A DNA stretch of 64,000 nucleotides from CAILHX01 sp046155285. Its GTDB lineage: Bacteria > Pseudomonadota > Gammaproteobacteria > Burkholderiales > Methylophilaceae. The number at the start of each line of letters is the position of its first letter. Positions within the stretch are counted from its first letter, which is position 1. Location of the stretch: positions 11,333-75,332 of the forward strand of contig JBJXEA010000020.1 in the NCBI GenBank assembly GCA_046155285.1. The letters run 5' to 3'. Position numbers and translations under genes: made by a program. Under the pieces are notes generated by a model that worked only from the letters and a program-made list of their open reading frames with translations, made no database searches and was not told where the DNA came from. Shown piece after piece: positions 32,981 through 39,899 of this stretch.

Positions 32981-33398
32981 ATTCCCCCATCATATGCAGC
33001 ACCACCCGCCGAGTCATCGCCATGTGTCTATGCTCAAACAGAAACACTCCCTGCCAAGTCCCCAACGCCAGTTTGCCATCCACCACAGGAATCGCCAGAT
33101 TCACCGCAGTCAGCGCAGTTCTGGCATGGGCGGGCATGTCATCTTCGCCTTCCGCGGTGTGCACGAATAGCGGATCGCCATCCGGTACCAAGCGGTCAAA
33201 AAATCGCTCCAAATCGTCGGTCACGTCTGGGTCGTAGTTTTCGTTGATGAGCAGGCTGGCCGAGGTGTGCTGGATGTAGAGCGTGAGCAGGCCAGTCTTC
33301 AATCCAAAGCCTTCCGCCCATTGCTTGACATCGGCGGTGAGGTCGTAGATGCGGCGGCCTTGGGTTTTGCGGGTGAGGGTGTGGGTGAATTGCTTCAT
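32979..33398 (-). CDS. YjbQ/UPF0047 family protein (secondary thiamine-phosphate synthase type)
   Basis: A 139-residue single-domain protein of the UPF0047/YjbQ family. The signature is visible: DVKQWAEGFGLKTGLLTLYIQHTSASLLINENYDPDV, and VPDGDPLFVHTAEGEDDMPAHARTAL, with the conserved His/Asp/Glu cluster. E. coli YjbQ has weak thiamine-phosphate synthase activity; the true role is unclear. It overlaps the tpm gene by 4 bases. Confidence 0.9.
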   Translation of the reverse strand: MKQFTHTLTRKTQGRRIYDLTADVKQWAEGFGLKTGLLTLYIQHTSASLLINENYDPDVTDDLERFFDRLVPDGDPLFVHTAEGEDDMPAHARTALTAVNLAIPVVDGKLALGTWQGVFLFEHRHMAMTRRVVLHMMGE

Positions 33399-34039
33399 AG
33401 CGTAATCAAATAGGCGTTTTCAAACAATTGGCTAACACCGCGCTGCTGGAAGCGCTGGTTGTCTTGTAGCACGTCGCGGCTGGCTAATGGCTCAATTTTC
33501 GCACCTTGGTATAGCTCGCGCACCTCCTCGTCATCCACAGCAAAAGGTGGGCCGTCCATTTCAACTTGCGGATAGGCTAAAGTCACCAGCAACATCCTTG
33601 TGCCGACAGGAAACAAGCGCTTGATAGTTTGCACGTAGCGCAGCCGTAATTCTGGCGGCAGAGCAATCAAGGCGGCTCTATCGTAGATAACATCGCACCT
33701 GGCCACGTCGGCGGCTGTCAGCGCAAAAAAGTCACCGCATAAAATTGTGATGTCATCGGCCTGCCAGCGTTGCAACGCACCTTGTGGGCTGGTTTCTGGA
33801 ATTAAATCCGCAGATTGGAAAAACGCGCTCACCGCCAATTCGCTTAGCTCTACGCCAAGTACCGCCAAACCTTGTTCACGCAACCAGTACATATCCAAGC
33901 TCTTGCCGCACAGCGGTACAAATACGCGCTTGCAATCAGGCAATTTCGGCCAAAATTCGCTCAACAATGGATGAGTTTCTTTGCTGTGAAAACCAATTTC
34001 ACCTTTTTGCCATCGTGTAAGCCAAAAGTCAGGATTCAT
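33395..34039 (-). CDS. tpm: Thiopurine S-methyltransferase (Tpm)
   Basis: A 214-residue SAM methyltransferase of the bacterial TPMT family. Family motifs: FWLTRWQKGEIGFHSKETHPLL at the N terminus, VFVPLCGKSLDMYWLREQG (SAM binding) and VIYDRAALIALPPELR. It methylates thiopurines and, in bacteria, selenium and tellurium compounds. First gene of a two-gene unit with yjbQ. Confidence 0.93.
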   Translation of the reverse strand: MNPDFWLTRWQKGEIGFHSKETHPLLSEFWPKLPDCKRVFVPLCGKSLDMYWLREQGLAVLGVELSELAVSAFFQSADLIPETSPQGALQRWQADDITILCGDFFALTAADVARCDVIYDRAALIALPPELRLRYVQTIKRLFPVGTRMLLVTLAYPQVEMDGPPFAVDDEEVRELYQGAKIEPLASRDVLQDNQRFQQRGVSQLFENAYLITL

Positions 34040-34043
34040 ATAT

Positions 34044-34188
34044 TTGGATACCTCAAAAAATTCAATTTTCGTTGCAATGCTGCGTTACTAACAAAAAATT
34101 ACTCCTTACATATCACTTATATGCCGCGTCGCAATTTTTTGCTCGCGCCTTGCCTTGCTTAGAAACTTGAACTTTTAGAAGTATCCAA
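34044..34188. repeat. MITE-like 145-bp unit with ~28-bp imperfect terminal inverted repeats
   Basis: The left end starts TTGGATACCTCAAAAAATTC; the reverse complement of the right end starts TTGGATACTTCTAAAAGTTC. By my alignment about 23 of the first 28 positions match. The interior is A/T-rich and non-coding. It fills most of the gap between the divergent tpm and cNMP-binding genes. It could be a small non-autonomous transposable element or a large regulatory dyad. Confidence 0.55.
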
Positions 34189-34257
34189 TCGTAGAATAGT
34201 GTTTTTATTGAAGTTTCAGATTACCATAGCGCCAATTGCTCACTACGAATTTACAAT

Positions 34258-34725
34258 ATGTTCAAGCTGCTACGCAAAAAAACTGTCTCGCCGCACTTTT
34301 TCAAACTCAGAGAAATCTCGCTATTCGCTGACTTGACGCACCGCGAACTCGGCATCATCCAGGAGTTGCTGCACGAGCGCGAATACGTCAAAGACGAAAT
34401 CGTATTTGACGAAGGCGAAGAAGGCCAAGCAATTTATTTTCTGTTTACCGGCAAGGTGCTCATCTGCCGTCAAGGACGCCCAGTGGACGGTGCTATTGCT
34501 GAGTTACCTAACGGTCAGTTTTTTGGCGAATTGGCGCTGTTGGACAACTCACCGCGCAGCGCACAAGTACGTGCGGCAGAAGACTGCACTATCGGCGTAC
34601 TGTTCCGCGAAGACTTCCTGACCCTGCTGCAAACTCACGCCACGGTGGCCTCTAAAATCTCGCTGCAATTGTCGCGCCATATCGGCAAGCGACTGCGCGA
34701 GGCGATACACCGCTACGTACTGTAA
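34258..34725 (+). CDS. Cyclic-nucleotide-binding (CRP-type sensor) domain protein
   Basis: A 155-residue protein that is essentially a single cNMP-binding beta-roll: LFADLTHRELGIIQELLH, VFDEGEEGQAIYFLFTGKVLI, then the phosphate-binding cassette PNGQFFGELALLDNSPRSAQVRA (G-E-L-A-L..R-x-A). There is no DNA-binding domain as in CRP/FNR. The gene stops immediately before the downstream permease ATG (no gap), so the two are coupled; it may regulate that permease. Ligand unknown. Confidence 0.85.
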   Translation: MFKLLRKKTVSPHFFKLREISLFADLTHRELGIIQELLHEREYVKDEIVFDEGEEGQAIYFLFTGKVLICRQGRPVDGAIAELPNGQFFGELALLDNSPRSAQVRAAEDCTIGVLFREDFLTLLQTHATVASKISLQLSRHIGKRLREAIHRYVL

Positions 34726-35853
34726 ATGGATAAGCACGCGACAGCTCCCAGCCCGGTTACTTGGTGCGGCATCATTGCCAGCACTTGTGTGCTGCTGTTT
34801 TTGCTACAAAAAATCCTGTGGCTGGTCGTACCGTTTTTCTTGGCGCTGGTGCTTTATTACTTGCTCGACCCGTTCGCCAAAAAGATGGTGCTGTCCGGTC
34901 ACACCCACAATTTTGCCGCGGCCACGCTCTCAGGCATTTTTCTGTTGGCTACCATCAACGTGCTGCTGTTTGTTTATCCCTTGGTGCTGTCGCACATTGA
35001 TAGCTGGCAAGACACCATGTCGCGCTATATGGCCGGCGGATATTCGCTGATAGACAGCATCCTCAAAGGCTTGGAGCAGCAATTCAGCTTTGCACGTAAC
35101 GCCCATATGGTGGACTCCATGCGTACCAACGTGACCGCTTTGCAAGACAATTTCGCTCAACATTATTTAGGTGCGCTGGTTCTCGGCATCGCAGCATGGC
35201 TGCCATCGTTGCTACTCATCCCGCTGGTGTCTTATTTTCTGCTGAAAGAAAGCAGCCATTTCCGCCAATTTTTGGGGCAAGCTGTACCCAATGCCTTCTT
35301 TGAAAAAACCCTGTACTTGAGCCACGCCGTAGACCGCGCCGCGCGGCTTTATTTTGTCGGCTTGCTCAAACTCGCCGTCATAGATACGCTGATGCTGATT
35401 GTTGGCTTTTGGGCATTGGGGTTTCCAGCGCCTATTTTTCTGGGTATCGTCGCGGGGATACTAAGCCAAGTGCCTTATTTAGGGCCACTGATAGGCTTTG
35501 TGCTGGCATTGCTGGTGTCTGGCACCGACTTCCCCGGCAACGTCAACATGGCCTACAACGTGGCCGTGCTGTTTGTGGTGATACGCCTGCTGGACGATTT
35601 CGTATTCATCCCCAGCGTGGTTGGCAAAAGCCTCAATCTGCATCCACTTCTCTCCATCCTGATGCTATTCGTGGGCGGCACTATCGCCGGTATCGCCGGA
35701 CTGATGCTGGCGCTGCCCATGCTGGGAATCGTGATGCTGTTGGGCGAAACGCTGGAGATTATCTTCACCGATAAACGACTCATGGCGCGCCACGCTTATG
35801 CTGTGCAACTGCGTGAGCTTGCGGCTAAGCGCGATTTGATTTTGCCCTTGTAG
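34726..35853 (+). CDS. AI-2E/PerM-family membrane permease
   Basis: A 375-residue AI-2E-transporter family protein. It has about seven or eight hydrophobic segments, including the N-terminal pair (16-50, 62-88) and the C-terminal cluster (210-340). The family motif is near residues 265-290 (GILSQVPYLGPLIGFVLALL) and further along (PSVVGKSLNLHPLLSILMLFVGG). Members export or exchange small molecules or ions (AI-2, Na+/H+). The TAG stop lies in the left arm of a family 3 repeat. Confidence 0.88.
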   Translation: MDKHATAPSPVTWCGIIASTCVLLFLLQKILWLVVPFFLALVLYYLLDPFAKKMVLSGHTHNFAAATLSGIFLLATINVLLFVYPLVLSHIDSWQDTMSRYMAGGYSLIDSILKGLEQQFSFARNAHMVDSMRTNVTALQDNFAQHYLGALVLGIAAWLPSLLLIPLVSYFLLKESSHFRQFLGQAVPNAFFEKTLYLSHAVDRAARLYFVGLLKLAVIDTLMLIVGFWALGFPAPIFLGIVAGILSQVPYLGPLIGFVLALLVSGTDFPGNVNMAYNVAVLFVVIRLLDDFVFIPSVVGKSLNLHPLLSILMLFVGGTIAGIAGLMLALPMLGIVMLLGETLEIIFTDKRLMARHAYAVQLRELAAKRDLILPL

Positions 35854-35906
35854 GAGCGCCGCCCCCGGCGCGATAAACCTATCGGGGCGAGGGCACCCCT
35901 CCTACG
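35849..35906. repeat. Dispersed palindromic repeat family 3, copy A
   Basis: Starts TGTAGGAGCGCCGCC, centre CGCGATAA..ATCGGGGCGAGGG, ends CCCCTCCTACG. A second copy lies at 51952-52012. The stop codons of the convergent permease (TAG, 35851-35853) and clpB (TAG, complement of 35902-35904) are the TAGs of the two arms. It is probably a shared bidirectional terminator-like hairpin. Confidence 0.8.
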
Positions 35907-38478
35907 AGCTAAACACCATCTTCCCACCGTCAAATTCCACCTTGATGGTGTCTTTCACAGCAAAATTCCCCTGCAAAATCTCTTTCGCCAGCGGGTTTTC
36001 AATCTCCGCCTGAATAGCGCGTTTCAGCGGTCTTGCGCCATACACGGGGTCGAATCCGGCGTTGGCGATTTCGCGTAAGGCACTGTCGCCCACTTCCAGC
36101 GTCATGTCCATCTGCGTCAAGCGTTGCGCCAGATTTTGCAACTGAATCTTAGCGATGGATTTGATGTGCTCTTCACCAAGCGCATGGAATACCACCACCT
36201 CATCAATACGGTTAATAAATTCCGGACGGAAATGACTTTTCACTTCGCCCATCACCGCCAGCTTGATGATTTGGTAGTCGTCTCCGCTCATAGACTGAAT
36301 CATCTGGCTGCCCAAGTTGGAAGTCATGATAATGACGGTGTTTTTGAAGTCCACGGTACGGCCTTGGCCGTCAGTCAAGCGGCCATCGTCCAGCACTTGC
36401 AGCAGCACATTGAACACATCAGGATGTGCTTTTTCGATTTCGTCCAGCAGGATGACGGAATATGGCCTGCGGCGCACGGCCTCGGTCAACGTGCCACCTT
36501 CTTCATAACCCACATAACCGGGAGGCGCGCCGATCAAGCGTGCCACAGAATGCTTCTCCATGAATTCGCTCATGTCTATGCGGATGAGTTGCTCGGTACT
36601 GTCGAATAAGAATCCCGCCAAGGCTTTGCACAACTCGGTTTTGCCCACACCGGTGGGACCCAAAAACAGGAACGAACCATAAGGCCGGTTGGGGTCAGAT
36701 AAACCAGAGCGCGAGCGGCGAATTGCGTCACTTACCAATCTCACAGCTTCGTCCTGCCCAACTACCCGCTCGTGCAGCTTGTCTTCCATTTGCAGCAGTT
36801 TTTCGCGCTCGCCCTGCATCATTTTTGACACGGGAATACCCGTTGCGCGACTCACCACTTCAGCGATTTCCTCGGCGCCCACTTGCGTGCGGAGCAATTT
36901 ATGTTTGGGCGCAGCACCCTCGGCGGCCTCAGCCTGTTTGAGTTGCGCTTCTAGTTGCGGCAGTTTGCCGTATTGAATTTCGGCCAGCTTGTCGTATTGA
37001 CCGGTGCGTTGCAGCTCGCTCATTTGCAACTTTAATTTCTCAATTTCTTCCCTGATATGCACCCCGCCTTGCACCTGGGCTTTTTCCGCTTTCCAGACTT
37101 CTTCCAAGTCAGCGTATTCGCGCTCCAAACTGGCTGTTTCTTCTTCAATCAGCTCCAAGCGCTTGCGGCTTGCTTCATCTTTTTCACGCTTGACTGCTTC
37201 GCGCTCGATTTTGAGCTGTATCAAGCGCCGTTCCAGCTTATCCAGCACTTCCGGCTTGGAATCAATCTCCATGCGGATGCGCGAGGCGGCTTCGTCAATT
37301 AAGTCAATCGCTTTATCAGGTAAAAAGCGGTCAGTGATGTAGCGGTGACTCAACTCCGCCGCGGCCACAATCGCCGGATCGGTAATATCCACGCCATGAT
37401 GCAGCTCGTATCTCTCCTTCAAGCCGCGCAGAATGGCGATGGTGGCTTCAACACTTGGCTCATCCACCAGTACCTTTTGAAAACGCCTATCCAGTGCACC
37501 GTCTTTTTCGATGTATTTACGGTATTCATCCAGCGTAGTGGCACCCACGCAGTGCAGCTCGCCACGCGCCAAGGCTGGCTTCAACATATTGCCCGCATCC
37601 ATCGCGCCTTCGGCCTTGCCAGCACCGACCATGGTGTGGATTTCATCAATGAATACGATGCTTTGACCTTCATCCTGAGCAAGCTCTTTCAGTACCGCTT
37701 TGAGGCGCTCTTCAAAGTCACCGCGATATTTAGCGCCTGCCAGCAATGCCGCCATATCCAGCGACAACACACGCTTGTTTTTGAGGGTTTCCGGCACTTC
37801 GCCATTCACGATGCGCTGCGCCAAACCTTCCACAATCGCAGTTTTGCCCACACCAGGCTCGCCTATCAACACCGGATTATTCTTGGTGCGACGTTGCAAC
37901 ACCTGAATCGCACGGCGAATTTCGTCATCGCGGCCTATCACCGGATCTAGCTTGCCTTGTCTGGCACGCTCGGTTAAATCCAGGGTGTATTTATTGAGCG
38001 CTTCGCGGTTGCCTTCAGCCTCTTGATTGTTGACAGCATCACCGCCGCGCACGGCGGCTATGGCTTGTTCCAGCGCTTTTTTGTTCAACCCATGGGTTTT
38101 CAACAAGCGGCCTGTTTCGCCCTTGTCATCCGACAAAGCCAGCAGGAACATTTCCGAGGCGATGAACTGGTCGCCGTGCGTCTGCGCGGCTTTGTCGGTG
38201 ATATTGAGCAGATTGTTGAGGTCGCGCGAAATACTCACTTCGCCTGCGTTGCCTTCTATTTTAGGCAAGCGCTCCAAAGCTTGTTGCAGGCCGATTTTGA
38301 GAGGGTTGAGATTGACTCCGGCGCGTTGCAATAACGAGGCAACGCCGCCGTCTTCTTGTTGCAGCAAGGCCAGCAGCAAGTGTTGCGCTTCAATAAAGGG
38401 ATGATCGAAGCCGACGGCCATGCTCTGCGCATCCGAGATGGCCTGCTGAAATTTGGTGGTTAATTTGTCAAAACGCAT
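35902..38478 (-). CDS. clpB: ATP-dependent disaggregase ClpB
   Basis: An 858-residue Hsp100 chaperone that, with DnaK, resolubilises protein aggregates. Two AAA+ modules are complete: Walker A GEPGVGKTAIVEG (about residue 205) and GPTGVGKTELCKA (about 605), Walker B VFIDEIHTMVG and VILLDEIEKAHPDV. The N-terminal Clp repeat domain and the coiled-coil M domain (about 410-520, ERRLIQLKIEREAVK onward) are present, distinguishing ClpB from ClpA/C. A sigma-32-type promoter lies 31-59 bases upstream. Start ATG has a GGGGAG site. Confidence 0.98.
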   Translation of the reverse strand: MRFDKLTTKFQQAISDAQSMAVGFDHPFIEAQHLLLALLQQEDGGVASLLQRAGVNLNPLKIGLQQALERLPKIEGNAGEVSISRDLNNLLNITDKAAQTHGDQFIASEMFLLALSDDKGETGRLLKTHGLNKKALEQAIAAVRGGDAVNNQEAEGNREALNKYTLDLTERARQGKLDPVIGRDDEIRRAIQVLQRRTKNNPVLIGEPGVGKTAIVEGLAQRIVNGEVPETLKNKRVLSLDMAALLAGAKYRGDFEERLKAVLKELAQDEGQSIVFIDEIHTMVGAGKAEGAMDAGNMLKPALARGELHCVGATTLDEYRKYIEKDGALDRRFQKVLVDEPSVEATIAILRGLKERYELHHGVDITDPAIVAAAELSHRYITDRFLPDKAIDLIDEAASRIRMEIDSKPEVLDKLERRLIQLKIEREAVKREKDEASRKRLELIEEETASLEREYADLEEVWKAEKAQVQGGVHIREEIEKLKLQMSELQRTGQYDKLAEIQYGKLPQLEAQLKQAEAAEGAAPKHKLLRTQVGAEEIAEVVSRATGIPVSKMMQGEREKLLQMEDKLHERVVGQDEAVRLVSDAIRRSRSGLSDPNRPYGSFLFLGPTGVGKTELCKALAGFLFDSTEQLIRIDMSEFMEKHSVARLIGAPPGYVGYEEGGTLTEAVRRRPYSVILLDEIEKAHPDVFNVLLQVLDDGRLTDGQGRTVDFKNTVIIMTSNLGSQMIQSMSGDDYQIIKLAVMGEVKSHFRPEFINRIDEVVVFHALGEEHIKSIAKIQLQNLAQRLTQMDMTLEVGDSALREIANAGFDPVYGARPLKRAIQAEIENPLAKEILQGNFAVKDTIKVEFDGGKMVFSS

Positions 38479-38508
38479 TGAAAACTCCCCAATAATCGAA
38501 TCACTACT

Positions 38509-38537
38509 TAGATGGGGGAGGTATTACAAAAATCAAG
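38509..38537 (-). promoter_or_regulatory. Heat-shock (sigma-32-type) promoter of clpB
   Basis: On the minus strand, CTTGATT (38531-38537) and CCCCATCTA (38509-38517) are separated by 13 bases. This is one mismatch from the sigma-32 consensus -35 CTTGAAA and matches the -10 CCCCATnT core. It ends 31 bases before the clpB start. The -35 overlaps the stop end of the upstream HD-GYP gene, so clpB has its own heat-shock start. Confidence 0.75.
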
Positions 38538-39813
38538 CGGTGCTTGCTTCTCCTGCACGCTGTTTTGTTCTGAAGTAATAACTCAATTTCTGGCGGCATT
38601 GCAGGTAATTCGCCACCTCTGGCGGTAACTGACTAGCGTGTATACATTGGTTAATACCCACATCTTCATCTTCGCTCAGGTCTAAGATATTGGGAACATC
38701 TCGCGCCATCCGCTTGTCATGCAGCATCACGATTGGGCGCAATAATTGTTGCGGATTGACCGACACCACGATGCCGTAGCTGCCATCGTTGAGCATCACC
38801 ACGCTACCAGGCGGATAAATGCCCAGCATTTTGATAAATACATTGAGCAAACTGCCATCATGTTTTTTACGTTCGCTAGAAAACAGATGTGCCAACGCGC
38901 TATAAGGAGTCATAGCCTCGGCAAGGTTGTGGGGGTTGCACAGATGGTCGTAACTGTTTGCCAAGGACAGAATTCCCGCCAGCGCATCTATTTCCGCGCC
39001 TTTCAGCCCTGCTGGGTAGCCAGAACCGTCAGCATATTCGTGATGCTGGGAAATCAACTTGGCCACTCGTTCCGACACCGAGGCCTTCTGAACCCCGTTG
39101 ATTATATGGGCACCGTACTCTGCATGTTGGTGCAATAGTGCCAATTCGGCCTTATTCAAGTTGCCATGGTTCATCAACACACTACTGGGCACCTCAATCT
39201 TACCTATATCGTGAAATAGCGCTGCCATGCCTAAGCAGCGGGCTTCTTCTACTGACAGACTGAGTGCTTTAGCCATCATCAAACACAGCACCGTGACATT
39301 CAAAGGATGAAAGTAGGCGTCTTCTGCGAAGCGGCTACCATCCATGTACTGAACAATGGCGCTATCTTCAAGCATGGCACGTTCTACCATGTCGTTGATC
39401 AAGGACTCTGCCTCGGCTAATGCATCATCTGGTCTAGCGTTGATTTTATGCAAGGCTTGGCGTGCCGCGCTGATGGCATGAGTAAAATGTTGTTCACTTT
39501 CGCGTATTGCCTGATGTGTTCGCTTTGCCCGATCTGACAGAAAAGCAACTCTGGCGGGGGTGTCGGATGTTTCAGAGTGTAGTTGAGTCGCAGCCGGTAC
39601 TGATTCCAAAGATAGAGGTGCACAATCACTACGCAAGGAGTCATAACGGATAGATTCCAAGCCCAAACTACGTATGGTGTGAATCTGTTCCTTGTCTTTG
39701 ATTTTGAAATTGCTGACAGCAAATGGATGGCGCGTCCATGCCACATCCAAATGGATATAAAGCCCGATGCATAATTGATCAGGGGTAATGAATTGTGATT
39801 CATGAACTGTCAT
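38533..39813 (-). CDS. HD-GYP domain cyclic-di-GMP phosphodiesterase
   Basis: A 426-residue protein. The N-terminal part (about 8-130) resembles DUF3391, frequent before HD-GYP domains. The catalytic domain (about 165-340) has AALFHDIGKIEVP (HD residues) and the HD-GYP motif SQHHEYADGSGYPAGL complete. It should hydrolyse c-di-GMP; no signal peptide or transmembrane segment is visible, so it is cytosolic. A GGDEF/EAL protein lies upstream on the same strand 86 bases away, suggesting a local c-di-GMP module. Confidence 0.9.
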   Translation of the reverse strand: MTVHESQFITPDQLCIGLYIHLDVAWTRHPFAVSNFKIKDKEQIHTIRSLGLESIRYDSLRSDCAPLSLESVPAATQLHSETSDTPARVAFLSDRAKRTHQAIRESEQHFTHAISAARQALHKINARPDDALAEAESLINDMVERAMLEDSAIVQYMDGSRFAEDAYFHPLNVTVLCLMMAKALSLSVEEARCLGMAALFHDIGKIEVPSSVLMNHGNLNKAELALLHQHAEYGAHIINGVQKASVSERVAKLISQHHEYADGSGYPAGLKGAEIDALAGILSLANSYDHLCNPHNLAEAMTPYSALAHLFSSERKKHDGSLLNVFIKMLGIYPPGSVVMLNDGSYGIVVSVNPQQLLRPIVMLHDKRMARDVPNILDLSEDEDVGINQCIHASQLPPEVANYLQCRQKLSYYFRTKQRAGEASTA

Positions 39814-39899
39814 AGCGGTCTCATTATTGGCTTTTCTTAATGGCTTGACTGTGTGTTAATTACTTTTTTCTTACCCTTGCCAGACTTTAATGCTCACCA

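Noticed and set aside
37345..37950. 201-codon open frame opposite clpB
   Set aside because: Antisense shadow; ClpB motifs are continuous on the minus strand.
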